Shown: positions 33,263 to 45,540 of the stretch, piece after piece | Numbering within the stretch: the first letter of the stretch is position 1 | How the letters are laid out: each line of letters opens with the position of its first letter | Source: Leuctra nigra | Taxonomy: Eukaryota; Arthropoda; Insecta; Plecoptera; Leuctridae | Assembly (NCBI GenBank): GCA_934045905.1 | Contig: OW203766.1 | Span: 13,319,809-13,383,808 of the forward strand | Reading direction: 5' to 3' | DNA length: 64,000 bases | Translations under genes and position numbers: made by a program | Notes under the pieces: model-generated | The model's database searches: none | Told to the model about the DNA's origin: nothing | Seen by the model: only the letters and a program-made list of their open reading frames with translations

Positions 33263-34811
33263 GCAATTAAAATAAATCTAACAATTCAGCACTAAAAATT
33301 AATGATATCAAAGAATGGGCCAACCTTGACGGAAATTTGAACTGCACCGGATTTATAATCAGATTAATTCAAACAAGGACAATAATACAAATCAATATGC
33401 CCATGTTTGTTGCATGGTATTGTATCTGACACATGAACATGTGTACATGAACGTATAAATAATGTTTGAAAATGAGAGAGTAACTAAATCCGTATTGATT
33501 TCAATAGTTGGGTCTCTTGAAGTTGGTGTCGTATGCGTGCATCCTATGAATTGAGAATGAAAACTTATTTTTCTATAGTGGATGAAGAAATGCTTGAATT
33601 GAAGCTTCGAAAACCTTTCTTTACCAATTGATAGGAATTCACCATGGGGAGCGTTTTCCCTCCCCATTGGATGCTACGCTTCCAATTCGATGACCGAATG
33701 GCGTCATTTGAAGTGTGGTGGAGTATGTATATCAAGACATGGAGAAAGAAAAATTTTTTTTTTTTTAGTCTAGAATGCTAAAAACGTGGTAGGAAGAAAT
33801 AAAGTATTCCAAGACGAACGATATGACGTGACAAAAGATCGTAATTATTTTGTTCGTAATCGTAACACAACGTAACAAACTTTTAGGTATTCGTCGTGAG
33901 CCACTCGGTTTCGTACTCCTACTTTTACAACTTGCACTTGCTCAAGTTGAATATCCAAGTCAAGGCCATCGTTCTCACTTGGTCAAGTCCAAGGAAATGT
34001 GGACCAAAGAGCCTGGAGCAGTAAACAGAAACAAAGATCATTTAGAACTTGAGATTTGAGAAAAAGAACAATTTAGATTTTATATTATCAATTTGATGAA
34101 CTTGTCATAAAAATGCAACGTTCAAAAGTTAGGACGAAATTAAGAATATTTTTTTCTCCATTTACATTCGAGTGCAGCAGACTCTTTCAAGAGTAAGGTA
34201 TAGCGGCATGAAAATGGTTTAAAGTAAATAATCACCAAAACTTACTTTTTATACTCTTTTCATTCCTAAGTCCCAGTACAAATCAATGCAACTTACAAAT
34301 GCGAGTAAATCTTGTATAAAGTGTGAAATATGTCAACACTCGCTCCTTGTATTTCGCGCGCGTGCATCTTTTAACCTGGCGACAATGCAGAGTGATGGAG
34401 AGGGTCCGTAGAGATGAAGTCTGGACCCAACTGACAAGGATTGAACCCAATCTGCTGCACGATACCCTCCTGTCTCGACCCTCTTTTATCTCAAGGTCAC
34501 ACCACTTCCCGTTGTTTCGAAAATTACAGATAGAGTTCTTCGAAAATAGTTTTTAATGCATTAAAAATATTTATTAATTTTTCCAACATTGTTTTTAAAT
34601 AAGTTTTTCATTTTATGTCTTCAGAATATGAGGACATTTAACAAGAGTTTTAGGAAAATTATTTACATTTTGGTGTCTAACTTATAAAATTTCCGGGTAA
34701 GTGTATATTGCTATAAAAAAATCTTAATCAATTCCTTAATGTTTATTACACATAATAATAATACTTAGTATTCATTTATTAATCGATCTATTCACTTTTT
34801 TTATTTTGTAT

Positions 34812-34870
<59 letters not shown>

Positions 34871-35160
34871 TATATGATTCATCTAACAGAGTACAATTTC
34901 ACAAGTGGACGTAACAAATATAAAAAGCAACCTTAATACCATCATAAAAAAGCACTAACAATTATTAATGAAAAGCTAACAGAGAAAATCAATTGATACA
35001 ATAAACTAAAAATTAAACAGGAAAAATGTAAAGAATCACCACAAACTGAATTATTCTAACCTAATGCTAATCTATAGGTAAACATCTAATCAGGGGCTAA
35101 TCAAATATATATATTTGTTAAAAGTGGTCCTAATGTTCGCAATAGAGCTGTAAAATATAT
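33263..35160. other. intergenic DNA, no gene recognised
   Basis: Short open frames occur (for example 33850-34059) but have no family features. A (TTTA)n microsatellite occupies about 34809-34872. Confidence 0.4.
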
Positions 35161-36423
35161 CCCCATAAAAAACACTCCGTGTAAAAATACCAGCCAAGTC
35201 TCTTCAACTAAAAAAAATAGAAGAAATCTAAAAATTCAGCACTGAAAAGTAGTGATATCAAACAATTGGCCAAGTCAAAACTTTTCAAAAAATACTTGGC
35301 GCATCGTGCATATAAATAGTATAGAAGTAGGCAGGAAATGAAATGTACTCATCTATACATGTCATAAAAAAAACGATGCGCCAAGTATTTTTTGAAAAGT
35401 TTTGACTTGGCCAATTGTTTGATATCACTACCTTTCAGTGCTGAATTTTTAGATTTCTTCTATTTTTTTTTAGTTGAAGAGACTTGGCTGGTATTTTTAC
35501 ACGGAGTGTTTTTTATGAGGATATCACTCCTTTTTTCAGTTTATTCTTACAGCTTGTAACATTATATTGTGGCACCAAAGACTATTATTCCTTAAAAAAA
35601 TACGCCTTTGTGATTTGGTTGCTAAGAAAAGTTGTGCTTGTTGCTATGTAAATGCTATAAATAATATGCTATGAAGTATAGCGAAAGTTTGGTTCCAATC
35701 GGTCTAGCCGTTCTCGAGTTAAGGCATCACTTCCGGTTTTCAAAATGGCGGCTGGCGTCAGTGCCACCTAAAATATGTATTTATAAATGTTATATAACAT
35801 AAAAAGTCTTCTGAATATATTGTTATAAAAGATGATTATAGTCTGATTTTTCATTTTTATGACATCATTTCCGGTTTCGGTAATAGTACATTTCTGTTTA
35901 GACTATTGATATTTTATATAGATGACAGCCCGAATCGTTTGGCGCTAGTTTCGTCCCGATCGGTCCATCCGTTTTTGAGATATGACGTCACTTCCGGTTT
36001 CAAAATGGCGGCACAAAAAATTCTTAGGGGCAATTGGTATCATCAGACGCCAAAAGTGCACATGTGGTAAAAATTTCAGATCGATCGGTTTAGCCGTTTA
36101 GGCTGTGGCCCTGTCAACAATGTTTCCTGATATCTGAATCATCATCAAATTTCACTGTTTTCATGGCCCTCTAGCTCGCAAATGGCAAAACCTGTTGTTC
36201 CTAAATTTGGTATATGGGGTGGGGTGGGCCATAGCTCGAAATTAAGACATTTCACAACAATGTGAGATTTTCCAATTTTAAGATCCAGTAGGCCGAAAAT
36301 GCCATGTTGTTGCTTACAGTAAAAGTGTTTGGTCTGCTCCTCAGTTTATTAGGCATTTACGGTATGTTGAGTGAGTGTGAGTGTACAGTACAACTTGGCT
36401 GGGTGGAGCGACCGCTCCACTAG
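35161..36423 (+). mobile_element. hairpin-headed repeat, Helitron-like ends, copy E1
   Basis: The left end is a near-perfect hairpin with arms 35161-35306 and 35374-35520, starting CCCCATAAAAAACACTCCGT. The right end is TGGAGCGACCGCTCCACTAG, a small palindrome followed by CTAG. CCAGCCAAGT in the head is inverted in the tail (ACTTGGCTGG). The body has several GACGTCACTTCCGG and AAAATGGCGGC motifs. No protein is encoded. The subterminal inverted repeat, tail palindrome and CTAG resemble Helentron-type elements, but the class is not certain. Confidence 0.65.
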
Positions 36424-36990
36424 ATCTAAAAAATCTTAGAATCTATATGCAAAAACAGTTTAAATCTAATATTTACCTACAAGGAAAATTATTATGGTTT
36501 TTTAACTAGCCAAATTGAAACTAAATTATCTTCATTCTCTAGGTCTTCTTAATTTTCCACTTCTCCTATTTCTTTGCTTTTTAACATTTCGTAACAAAAC
36601 GTAATAATTACCTACAAAACAAAAATGCCTTAATGTTAAACAAAAAAGCAAATTATGTGCAACGTAAAGCAACTAATTTATTAAGTGAGATCCAAATATA
36701 CCTTATTTAAAGCTAGGATAATAAATCTACTGTCGTCCTAGTTAACAATACGTTCGACGTTCGGCGCTTGAACTTGAACGCCAGTGCTCGGGCGAGCCTC
36801 CTGATTGGCCAACGCCGAGCGCTAGCGCTGAGCGTCGAACGTCGAGCGCGTCAACGGCGAGCTGTAAACGAACCTTTACACTTAACTCGGGTCAAGATGA
36901 TAGATTGTAATAAAATTAAAGTTTCAGTCTCATTAGTTTTGAATAATCTTTTCGAGTTGTCAGTATTGTTATAGAATAGAATCTCTTGTA
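36424..36990. other. intergenic DNA with a GC-rich palindromic patch
   Basis: AT-rich sequence surrounds a GC-rich patch at 36740-36885 with CGCTAGCGCTGAGCGTCGAA and related motifs, similar to 31062-31245. The end of the patch abuts possible former coding sequence of the dehydrogenase gene. Confidence 0.4.
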
Positions 36991-37173
36991 GAGTTTTGCA
37001 ATGCAATGATGAGGCCATCACTCTTCTCTCTCTTGTGTTGTACGACGAGGTCCTCGTTGCCGCCCTCCTCACCCTCTATCTTGTGTTGTATGACGAGGTC
37101 CTCGTTGCCGCCCTTCTCATCCTCTCCCTTGTCTGTACGACGAGGTCCTCGTTGCCACCCTCCTCATCCTCTC
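36971..37173 (-). pseudogene. stranded 3' end of the dehydrogenase repeat exon
   Basis: Three units of the 48-bp coding repeat found at 44602-45540 lie here, cut from the rest by the 7.4-kb insertion. On the minus strand the last unit (EDLVVQHK) continues for about 20 codons to a TAA near 36971. This may be the original C-terminus of the dehydrogenase, now unused because a stop at 45328 comes first. Confidence 0.5.
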
Positions 37174-37429
37174 CACACGGAAAAAAAAGTATGGTTGGGG
37201 CAGCCAGAATTCTTGTTGCGGTAGCAATACAGTTATGCTAGTATTATGACAGTGAGAATTATTGCTGTGACGTCAATACGATTCTTGCTGGAAATTTATT
37301 GCTGGCGCAGCCAGAATTATTGTTGCCCCAGCAATCTATAGATTGCTGGGAAAGGGCTGAATTGCTGGCCCAGCAATACTAGTGTTGTTGCAGTTTCCAT
37401 AATATTGTTGCCCCAACCACTCCAGTATT

Positions 37430-37735
37430 GCTGGTGTAGCCATATCATATTGCTGGTGTAGCCATCTCATATTGCTGGTGTAGCCATCTCATATTGCTGG
37501 TGTAGCCATATCATATTGCTGGTGTAGCCATCTCATATGGCTGGTGTAGCCATCTCATATGGCTGGTGTAGCCATCTCATATTGCTGGTGTAGCCATATC
37601 ATATTGCTGGTGTAGCCATCTCATATTGCTGGTGTAGCCATCTCATATGGCTGGTGTAGCCATATTATATGGCTGGTGTAGCCATATTATATAGCTGGTG
37701 TAGCCATCTCATATTGCTGGCGCAGCTATACCATA
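37430..37735 (+). repeat. 22-bp subterminal tandem array, about 13 copies
   Basis: The unit is TATTGCTGGTGTAGCCATCT plus CA. It lies near the left end of the 7.4-kb element and resembles its terminal AGCAATA and GGCTGTGGCAGC motifs, so it probably grew from the element's own end. Confidence 0.85.
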
Positions 37736-38210
37736 TTGCTACTGCAGCCTTACTGGAAGGTAATGCAGCAAATGTATATTGCTACCAACACAGAACATTA
37801 TCCTATGTTCTCAATATTTTCGGTACATTTACTTTTCGATTTACTTAAAGTGACCAAAGAGTAAAAGTACCAAGAACATTGAGTAGATATGACAATGAAA
37901 GCATGTTCGCAATATGAATAGCTTCCCTACCAACACGGCTATACACTCACATGATATTACAACACATACGTTTATACAACTTTGAAGCAATTATCCCCAA
38001 AAAGTAAATAAATCCTTTATAAAATTAAAAATATATGTCAGATATAAATGTAATTTACCTAGCTCAGAGATAGAGTTGGGAATGACTGCAATGGTTTGAG
38101 GTGCTTGTCAGAGAAGAGACCGTTAAGTAAAATTATACACATTTTATTTAGTAATTATTTGCAATTATTGTTGAAGTAACTTGCAATACTTTGAATATAC
38201 AGTGTAATAT

Positions 38211-39495
38211 CTAGTGGAGCGGTCGCTCCACCCAGCCAAGTCGTACCGTACAATCACAGTCACTCAACATACCGTAAATGCCTAATAAACTGAGGAGCAG
38301 ACCAAACACTTTTACTGTAAGCAACAACATAGCATTTTCGGCCTACTGGATCTCAAAATTGAAAAATCTCACATTGTTGCGAAATATCTTAATTTCGAGC
38401 TATGGCCCACCCCACCCCATATAACAAATTTGGGAACAACAGGTTATGCCATTTGCGAGCTAGAGGGCCGTGAAAACAGTGAAATTACACCCCTTTTAAA
38501 ACCTATCTGATGATATCACGAAACACCGCTATCACCGCCACAGCCTAAACGGCAAAACCGATTGACTTGAAATTTTTACCACATGTACACTTTTGGCGTC
38601 TGAGGTGCCTTTTTATAAAACCAACCGGAAGCCGCCATTTTGAAACCGGAAGTGACGTCATATCTCGAAAACGGCTACACCGATCGGAATAAAACTATCG
38701 CCAAATGATTCAGACGGTCATCTTTAAGGTATATCAATAGTCAAAATATACATTTACTATTACCGAAACCGGAAATGACGTCATAAAAATGAAGAATCAG
38801 ACTTGAATCACCTCTTACTACAATAACTACATATTCAGAAAGCTTATAATGATACTTAACATTTATAAAAATAAATTCTAGGTGGCAGTAATTTCAGCCG
38901 CCATTTTTAAAAAAGGAAGTGATGCCATAGCTCGAAAACGGTTGGACCTATTGGAACGATGCTTTCGCAATTCTTCATGGAATATCATTTTAAGCTTATA
39001 TTTAGTACCAAACACAATTTTTCGTAGTACCCAATTCGGAAATTGCCTATTTTTTTAAAGGAATAAGTCACAAGTTAGGAACAAGTTGTGTAAATAAACT
39101 AAAAAAATTATTGATATCCCCATAAAAAACACTCCGTGTAAAAATACCAGCCAAGTCTCTTAACTATAAAAAAAATAGAAGAAATCTAAAAATTCAGCAC
39201 TGAAAAGTAGTGATATCAAAAAAAGGGCCAAGTCAAAACTTCATTTTAAAAACCAAAATATACTTGGCGCATCGTTTTTAAGGGCATTATAGGTATAGGC
39301 ACATTTAATTTCTGGCATATACTATACTACTATATACACGATGCGCCAAGTATATTTTGGTTTTTAAAATGAAGTTTTGACTTGGCCCTTTTTTTGATAT
39401 CACTACTTTTCAGTGCTGAATTTTTAGATTTCTTCTATTTTTTTTATAGTTAAGAGACTTGGCTGGTATTTTTACACGGAGTGTTTTTTATGGGG
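38211..39495 (-). mobile_element. hairpin-headed repeat, Helitron-like ends, copy E2
   Basis: Same organisation as E1 but reversed. The CTAG and TGGAGCGGTCGCTCCA-type palindrome are at 38211-38230. The hairpin head has arms of about 155 bp (39115-39270 and 39336-39495). The motifs GACGTCA and TTCCGG recur in the body. It is nested in the 7.4-kb element. Confidence 0.65.
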
Positions 39496-40330
39496 TAAAT
39501 GATTAACGCCATATAAATAAAAAAACAATTGAAGACTATAATAATTGTTGAATAGCTATTATTATAAATATTTGATTTTATATTTGAGTTACGGAATACT
39601 TAATCGAAGTTTTATCATTAAAAATTGATTGCATGCCACTGTCAAAAGGTAGTATTAAAATGTTTTTATAACTCATACCGTATGCTTTCATCCACCTTCA
39701 ATATCCACTGGATTAACACTTAACCGGTCACACACAGCCATCTTGAAACACTGTACAACGACTTGTGATTTCTGTTTCTGATCTTTCCTTTCTTCCTTCC
39801 AGTGAAGATACAAGAGAATGGTACAAGCCCTGCAAAAAAATTTAAAAAAAATTATAAATGTTGTATTTTCTGACATATTAATTTTTGTGTGACATTTCAA
39901 ACTATTTGCTTTCTCCAACTTGGTAGATAACAGAAAACGATAGGTAATATATTTAAAAGATAACAAATCAGATAATTAATAATTTGTAGAAAATCATCTG
40001 GATAATAGATAAGATAAAATAAATGTCTAGGCAAATAATTTTACTAGATACCAAACAGGGCTGTCACTATTTAACAATCCCCACACAATTGTCATATAAT
40101 GTTCCTTTAAAATGAAGAGTCTTAAAACATCACATACTACAATATTGGGGAAAAAGTATGAAAAGTCAATAAATTCTAATGAATGCCTTGCCTGCCTTGC
40201 CATATAAGGTAGTATAGCTGATTAGTGATAGCATCTTCTTAGTCTATCCACAGACTGTGCATTGTGTTCGTTAAACACAATAAGTCAAACTAAGTATATT
40301 TTGGTTCTTTTGATTAAACAGTAGAGAAGG
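39496..40330. other. AT-rich DNA inside the 7.4-kb element
   Basis: No gene or clear repeat was recognised. Confidence 0.35.
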
Positions 40331-40665
40331 AGAAATTAATAGTCTTTATAAATAAATTTAAACTGAAAACTTTGCGAAAAGTTACGAATAACACTCTGTT
40401 AGACAGAATTCGCAGTGATAACATCAGGGAAATGTGTGGTGTTACGCCAATATGTGAATGGGTTGAAGAAAGGCGTATTATGTGGAACACACACATTGAT
40501 CGCATGCAAGAACATCGCATTGTTAAAAAAGCTAGGGATAGATTTCCGGAAGGTCAAAGGAGTGTAGGTAGACCTAAAAAAAGATGGCGAGACAAGTATT
40601 AATTCTAGTAAATGAACAAGCCGAAGGCTTCGGAAGAAGAAGAAGAAGAAGAAGAAGATAAATAA
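40330..40665 (+). pseudogene. 3' remnant of a non-LTR retrotransposon ORF
   Basis: The frame 40372-40602 reads DRIRSDNIREMCGV and later QRSVGRPKKRWRDKY. The basic GRPxKRW segment is the familiar C-terminal end of insect reverse-transcriptase ORFs. A (GAA)n tail follows at about 40637-40662. Only the last 75 codons or so are present, so it is 5'-truncated. Confidence 0.7.
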
Positions 40666-42306
40666 ATTTACAAAAATCTAGAAAAATAGTAGGCTAGTGA
40701 CCCTGCATGTAATGAAACCGCACCACTAGATTTTAAATCGCTTTTAAAAAGATGATGCAACATCATACCAGATAAATAATAGTGAACAAAACATAATGTA
40801 ATTAAAAAATAACACATATCTAATGTTGTTTAAAATAATAACTGTATTAATAAAATAATCATTATGTTTTTACCTCAAGCATCAGAGTTCGCTTTCATGC
40901 CGGGGCTATGTGTTGTCCACTTTGCAGGCGAATACTTTCACTTCCCAATTATTCTTGATTTTCGAGTCAGGAGAGGTGCTTCTTGAATAGCGGGGGGGGG
41001 GGGGGGAGGGCGACTCCTGTTTCAGGGACTGATGTCAGGTATCTCGTCCAAGTCGTCGGTATCATCAATCCGATGAGTCTCTTCAAACTAAAAATCAAAA
41101 ACTTTTGATTGTGCTAAGAATTTACTGGTGTGGATGTTTCAAGAGAGAGACTGCACCCTGCTGAGAAAACCTCGAAACATCTTGACGAGTTTGACGAGAT
41201 ATTGCTAAAAATATTTTCAAGGTCCCACCAACTTATCTTGCAAAGATTTGCAAGATCTTGATAAGATTATTGCGCTAAATTGATGTAAGAGGATGAACTC
41301 GTTTAAAATATATATTTAAAAATAGTATGAAAAAGTATCAATTAATAATTTGCTTGTAAAGTGATCCCCTATGCTAATGCTGTAATAGCCATTCTCAAAT
41401 TATTGACGCACAAGTAATACAAAATCAAATAATAAAAACGTCATAAAAATTGGGACACAAAATGAAGAGCATTGAAATACCTAAACATATCGGGTGAGAA
41501 AAAAAATCTCAATAGGTACCTACTAAAAAATAGGAAAAGAAACAAAATATTGTTAATGTATAAAATTATTATAAAAATGAAAATAAATATGTATAATGAG
41601 GGTCTACAAAATAAAAAATTATATCATTTAAAAATTATGAGAAGTTAACGTTTTAAAATATCAAATACCTATAGCATAATAAAAACAGATTCAAAATAAA
41701 AAATGTGATAAATAAACATTAAAATCGTTAAGGTACAGTAATTAAAAAATTAAATAAATATTAAAATATCTACCGTAGATAGGTACTTTGTCATAACGAA
41801 TTTGAATTTGTTTGGAAAGGAAAAGGGCATAATTTTCCCCAAATAATGGAGCTTTTTTGTGTGCATTTTTCACGCTTTTTAAATGGGTGTAAGTACTGAC
41901 CTGTATCGTCGAAGTTTTGAACGTCGACGTTCCAGCATCATTTTGGGCTCTGTGGCAGGAATTTTGTGAAAAATATCCCTCTCTAACTCCAATTTTCGGA
42001 ACTGGTTCTCTGAGTATGTCGTTTGTTGGAGACGCCAATGGTATCATAAGGTATCATCGATGCCTTCATCAAACATCTAAGTAAAAAAAACAAAATCCAT
42101 AAGAGAACTGAAACGATCAGAAGCGTTGTAAAAATGACGTCACAAACCAATAAGATAATTGGAGCTCGTATTCTGTTTCATAACGCCACGCCAAAATGTT
42201 ATTCGCATTAGGTATACCTTCTAATTTTCCCACTACATCTATGAATTCCTTATTTTAAGTTCAATATAATTGTATTGTACATTTGCAGTACGTAAATTTT
42301 TCCATT
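40666..42306. other. AT-rich DNA, no gene recognised
   Basis: A G run of about 14 lies near 40990. Short open frames lack family features. Confidence 0.35.
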
Positions 42307-42314
42307 ATCTAAGA

Positions 42315-43031
42315 CAGTGGTACTCAACCTGGGACTAAATTTTTGTGGCCCCCTAGTGAGTGTTTCAAATACCTAGGTATTTATTCACAAAATGTGTAAA
42401 AATGTATTCTAGTTTCATTTGAGAGAAATTCTGATTTAAAGAAGGAAGCCACCAAATTACGTTTTGAACAATCCCAACCCAACTCAATTCTGTTCTGTTT
42501 TTAGTAAATTGCATGCGTCAGTGATTTGGAGACTGCTGGACGTGACTGTACGACACATTCTTATCAGTGCTTTTGCATGCGTTGCATGTGCGTTTCTGTG
42601 CGTAGGTTTGAAACAGACGCTACATTACTTAGCATCAACTTCAGTAACAAAATGTTCTTTTATGTAGCAAAAGATATTACTTTATTATTATACCTAAATC
42701 TACTAAATAGGTTACAAAAAATATATTTAAATTTTTAAACAATTTTTAAATTGGGTTGCTACTTGCTACTACCATGGGTTGCTACTCAATTTTTATTTAA
42801 TAATATGATGCGTATGTAATTATGAAATTCTTACCTAAATACATCCAAGGAACTCATCCACAAATTTGAATTACGTGAAGTTTTTTTTTTGCCCTATGTA
42901 CCTAAATATCTATTACTAACACTACCTGATAATGTGAACATTATTGTACCTACATTTAAAAAAAATGAGGCCCGCCAACAAAATCAAATTCGTATTATTG
43001 ACCCGCAAGTGAAAAATGTTGAGTACTACTG
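42315..43031. mobile_element. hAT-type non-autonomous element with 8-bp target duplication
   Basis: The ends are CAGTGGTACTCAACCTGG and, from the right on the other strand, CAGTAGTACTCAACATTTTT. Flanks ATCTAAGA (42307-42314) and ATCTAAGG (43032-43039) form an 8-bp duplication with one change. CAGTGGTxCTCAAC is a common hAT terminus. There is no transposase frame. Confidence 0.85.
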
Positions 43032-43195
43032 ATCTAAGGTAACTTCCCCCTCCCCACTTCCATGTGAACAAAATGGTATCAATTTTATATGATCGAGAAA
43101 TTATCTAAAACCTACCTATATTCACATTTAAAAATTTTACCAAATGTTCGGGCTGAATGCAGAAATGTAGAGCAAGGTCCACTCGATCTCCGCCA

Positions 43196-43433
43196 GATGC
43201 TGAATGTTCTAGAAGGCAGTGGATGAAGGCAGTGTAGAAGTTGTGGATGTTCTAGAAGGCAGTGGATGAAGGCAGTGTAGAAGTTGTGGATGTTCTAGAA
43301 GGCAGTGGATGAAGGCAGTGTAGAAGTTGTGGATGTTCTAGAAGGCAGTGGATGAAGGCAGTGTAGAAGTTGTGGATGTTCTAGAAGGCAGTGGATGAAG
43401 GCAGTGTAGAAGTTGTGGATGTTCTAGAAGGCA
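43196..43433. repeat. 43-bp tandem array, about 5.5 copies
   Basis: The unit starts GATGTTCTAGAAGGCAGTGG and ends in GTAGAAGTTGTG, with nearly identical copies. It lies inside the 7.4-kb element. Its origin is unknown. Confidence 0.9.
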
Positions 43434-43564
43434 CCAATTTTTCTTTTAAAAAGATCGACCCCCCCCCCCCCCCCCTCCCTTTACATGTCCATTTCAAATG
43501 TTCAACTAAAATCTAGAACCCGCCAACTGAATTAGTGATGTCCAAAATAATCTGTGTACCTATG

Positions 43565-43942
43565 TCCCCACCAATGGACTGCCACCTTGACGCGGTGGTG
43601 GGGCTTAAGGGGCCGGCTCACATACGAGTTGGCCCCAACCAAGTGCAGTCCAGGGTCGACCTAGTCCCATGCCCTCCCCAAATTCGCGGGTCCCTCGGGC
43701 CGGCCTCCCCCTCGAGATGGTGATCCCCCTGAAATCGAGTCCCACCGGCCCGAAGCTCTCCACCCCCCGGTCTGTCCCCATTCTGACTTGGCTTTCCCAC
43801 CAGTTTCAGACTCCCCCAGATCGGGCCCGTTAGGTCGACCCCTCCCGATGTCCTCCACTTAGTTCAACAAAGTTAAAAGTTAAAATTAATGTGCGCAATA
43901 TAACCTCGTCGTTGACGCGCCGTTAAACTCTAATAATCAATC
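43565..43942 (+). mobile_element. retroposon-like repeat, diverged copy
   Basis: It has the head CTGCCACCTTGACGCGGTGG, the shared middle CTCGAGATGGTGATCCCCCT and the common tail GCGCAATATAACCTCGTCGT. The segment after the head differs from the 14969 and 55027 copies, so it is a different subfamily. Confidence 0.7.
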
Positions 43943-44601
43943 ATGTGTACCTATGTAATTTCCTATGAAATTGCAATTCCTATAGCAAGACATAATTTTA
44001 TGTAGGTATTGTACAGCCTGTAATGTAAATGTAATCATTGGCATTTGATTTTTGAAGTGGCACTAGGTATACCTACATTAGTCGGTATAATTGAATATTA
44101 TATATTACCTTCAATCTTTAGACGCTGCAATCCAACATTATCGAGGTTTTATTAACACAATTATTGAACATTCTTGAAGCACACTGCACTATACAAATAC
44201 ACTGCACTAGATAAACACACTGCAGAAACTGCACGCATTCACTTCGCACCGTTGATAATACGCGTCTCTCTGCGTGGGAATCACTCGTTCACTGAGGCAG
44301 CTTGGTGATGCGGCGGGGTGTGGGAAAGGGGGGAATGGGCTAGAACACGTCATTCAGCTGACTCATGTGTCTCAACGGTCGCAACGGAAGGTGGAGATAA
44401 CGTGGGAGTTGTTTATGAAATATGAGTATTGCTGTGACAACAATCTTATTGAAACTGCAGTCAGACTTTTTCAGCAATAATACGCTTGTGTTTCCAGCAA
44501 TACCGTAGTGATTAAGGCAGAAATTCAGATCGCTCCGGTAGCAAGAAATGGGTCAGCAATACGATTATTGCTGCCACAGCCATACCATTTTTTTCCGTGC
44601 A

Positions 44602-45540
44602 TTGTCTGTACGACGAGGTCATTTTTGCCGCCCTCCTCACCCTCTCCCTTGTGTTGTACGACGAGGTCCTCGTTTCCGCCCTCCTCACCCTCTATCTTGT
44701 GTTCCACGACGAGGTCCTCGTTGCCACCCTCCTCACCCTCTCCCTTGTGTTGTACGACGAGGTCCTCGTTTCCGCCCTCCTCACCCTCTATCTTGTGTTC
44801 CACGACGAGGTCCTCGTTGCCACCCTCCTCACCCTCTCCCTTGTGTTGTACGACGAGGTCCTCGTTGCCGCCCTCCTCACCCTCTATCTTGTGTTCCACG
44901 ACGAGGTCCTCGTTGCCACCCTCCTCACCCTCTCCCTTGTGTTGTACGACGAGGTCCTCGTTGCCGCCCTCCTCACCCTCCCTTGTCTGTACGACGAGGT
45001 CCTCGTTGCCACCCTCCTCACACTCTTCCTTGTGTTGTACGACGAGGTCCTCGTTGCCGCCCTCCTCATCCTCTCCATTGTATGTACGACGAGGTCCTCG
45101 TTGCCACCCTCCTCATCCTCTCCATTGTCTGTACGACGAGGTCCTTGTTGCCGCCCTCCTCACCCTCTCCCTTGTGTTGTACGACGAGGTCCTCGTTGCG
45201 CCCTCCTCACCCTCTATCTTGTGTTCTACGACGAGGTCCTCGTTGCCGCCCTCCTCATCCTCTCCATTGTCTGTACGACGAGGTCCTTGTTGCCGCCCTC
45301 CTCACTGCCGACTGTGAGTTGCTTGAGTTATAGATGTGTGCTCTCCCAAACATCACCGGAGTATCTACTGATCGAGTTCCGGTAGCCGGCCTCCTCCCCC
45401 TTTCCCTTGTTCTGTACGACGAGGTCCTCGTTGCCGGCCTCCTCCCCCTTTCCCTTGTTCTGTACGACGAGGTCCTCGTAGCCGCCCTTTTCCCTCTTTC
45501 CCTTGTTCTGAACGACGAGGTCCTTGTTGCTCCTCTCCTC
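44602..45540 (-). repeat. 45-48-bp coding-type minisatellite, about 18 copies
   Basis: On the minus strand the unit encodes EDLVVQHKGEGEEGGN or [16 protein letters not shown]. The last three copies (45385-45540) lie in the final exon of the dehydrogenase gene. The other 15 lie downstream of its stop. Three more copies lie across the 7.4-kb insertion at 37010-37173. A non-repeat stretch with the stop separates the blocks at about 45310-45385. Confidence 0.9.

Larger units (their letters stand above)
37176..44599. mobile_element. 7.4-kb element with CACGG inverted ends, in a minisatellite
   Basis: The left end is CACGGAAAAAAAAGTATGG, and the right end read on the other strand is CACGGAAAAAAATGGTATGG. 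Both continue into GGCAGC. Dinucleotide CA flanks both sides (37174-37175 and 44600-44601). Joining the flanks recreates a normal unit of the surrounding 48-bp repeat (CTCTCCATTGTCTGTACG, also seen at about 45117). No transposase was found; the interior is filled with other repeats. The superfamily is not assigned. Confidence 0.8.

Noticed and set aside
33850..34059. 69-codon + strand frame with a hydrophobic segment
   Set aside because: No family features, no splice context and no codon signal; consistent with chance.
44508..45385. Three long + strand frames of 260-269 codons
   Set aside because: All are shadows of the 45-48-bp minisatellite on the strand opposite to the dehydrogenase coding repeat.
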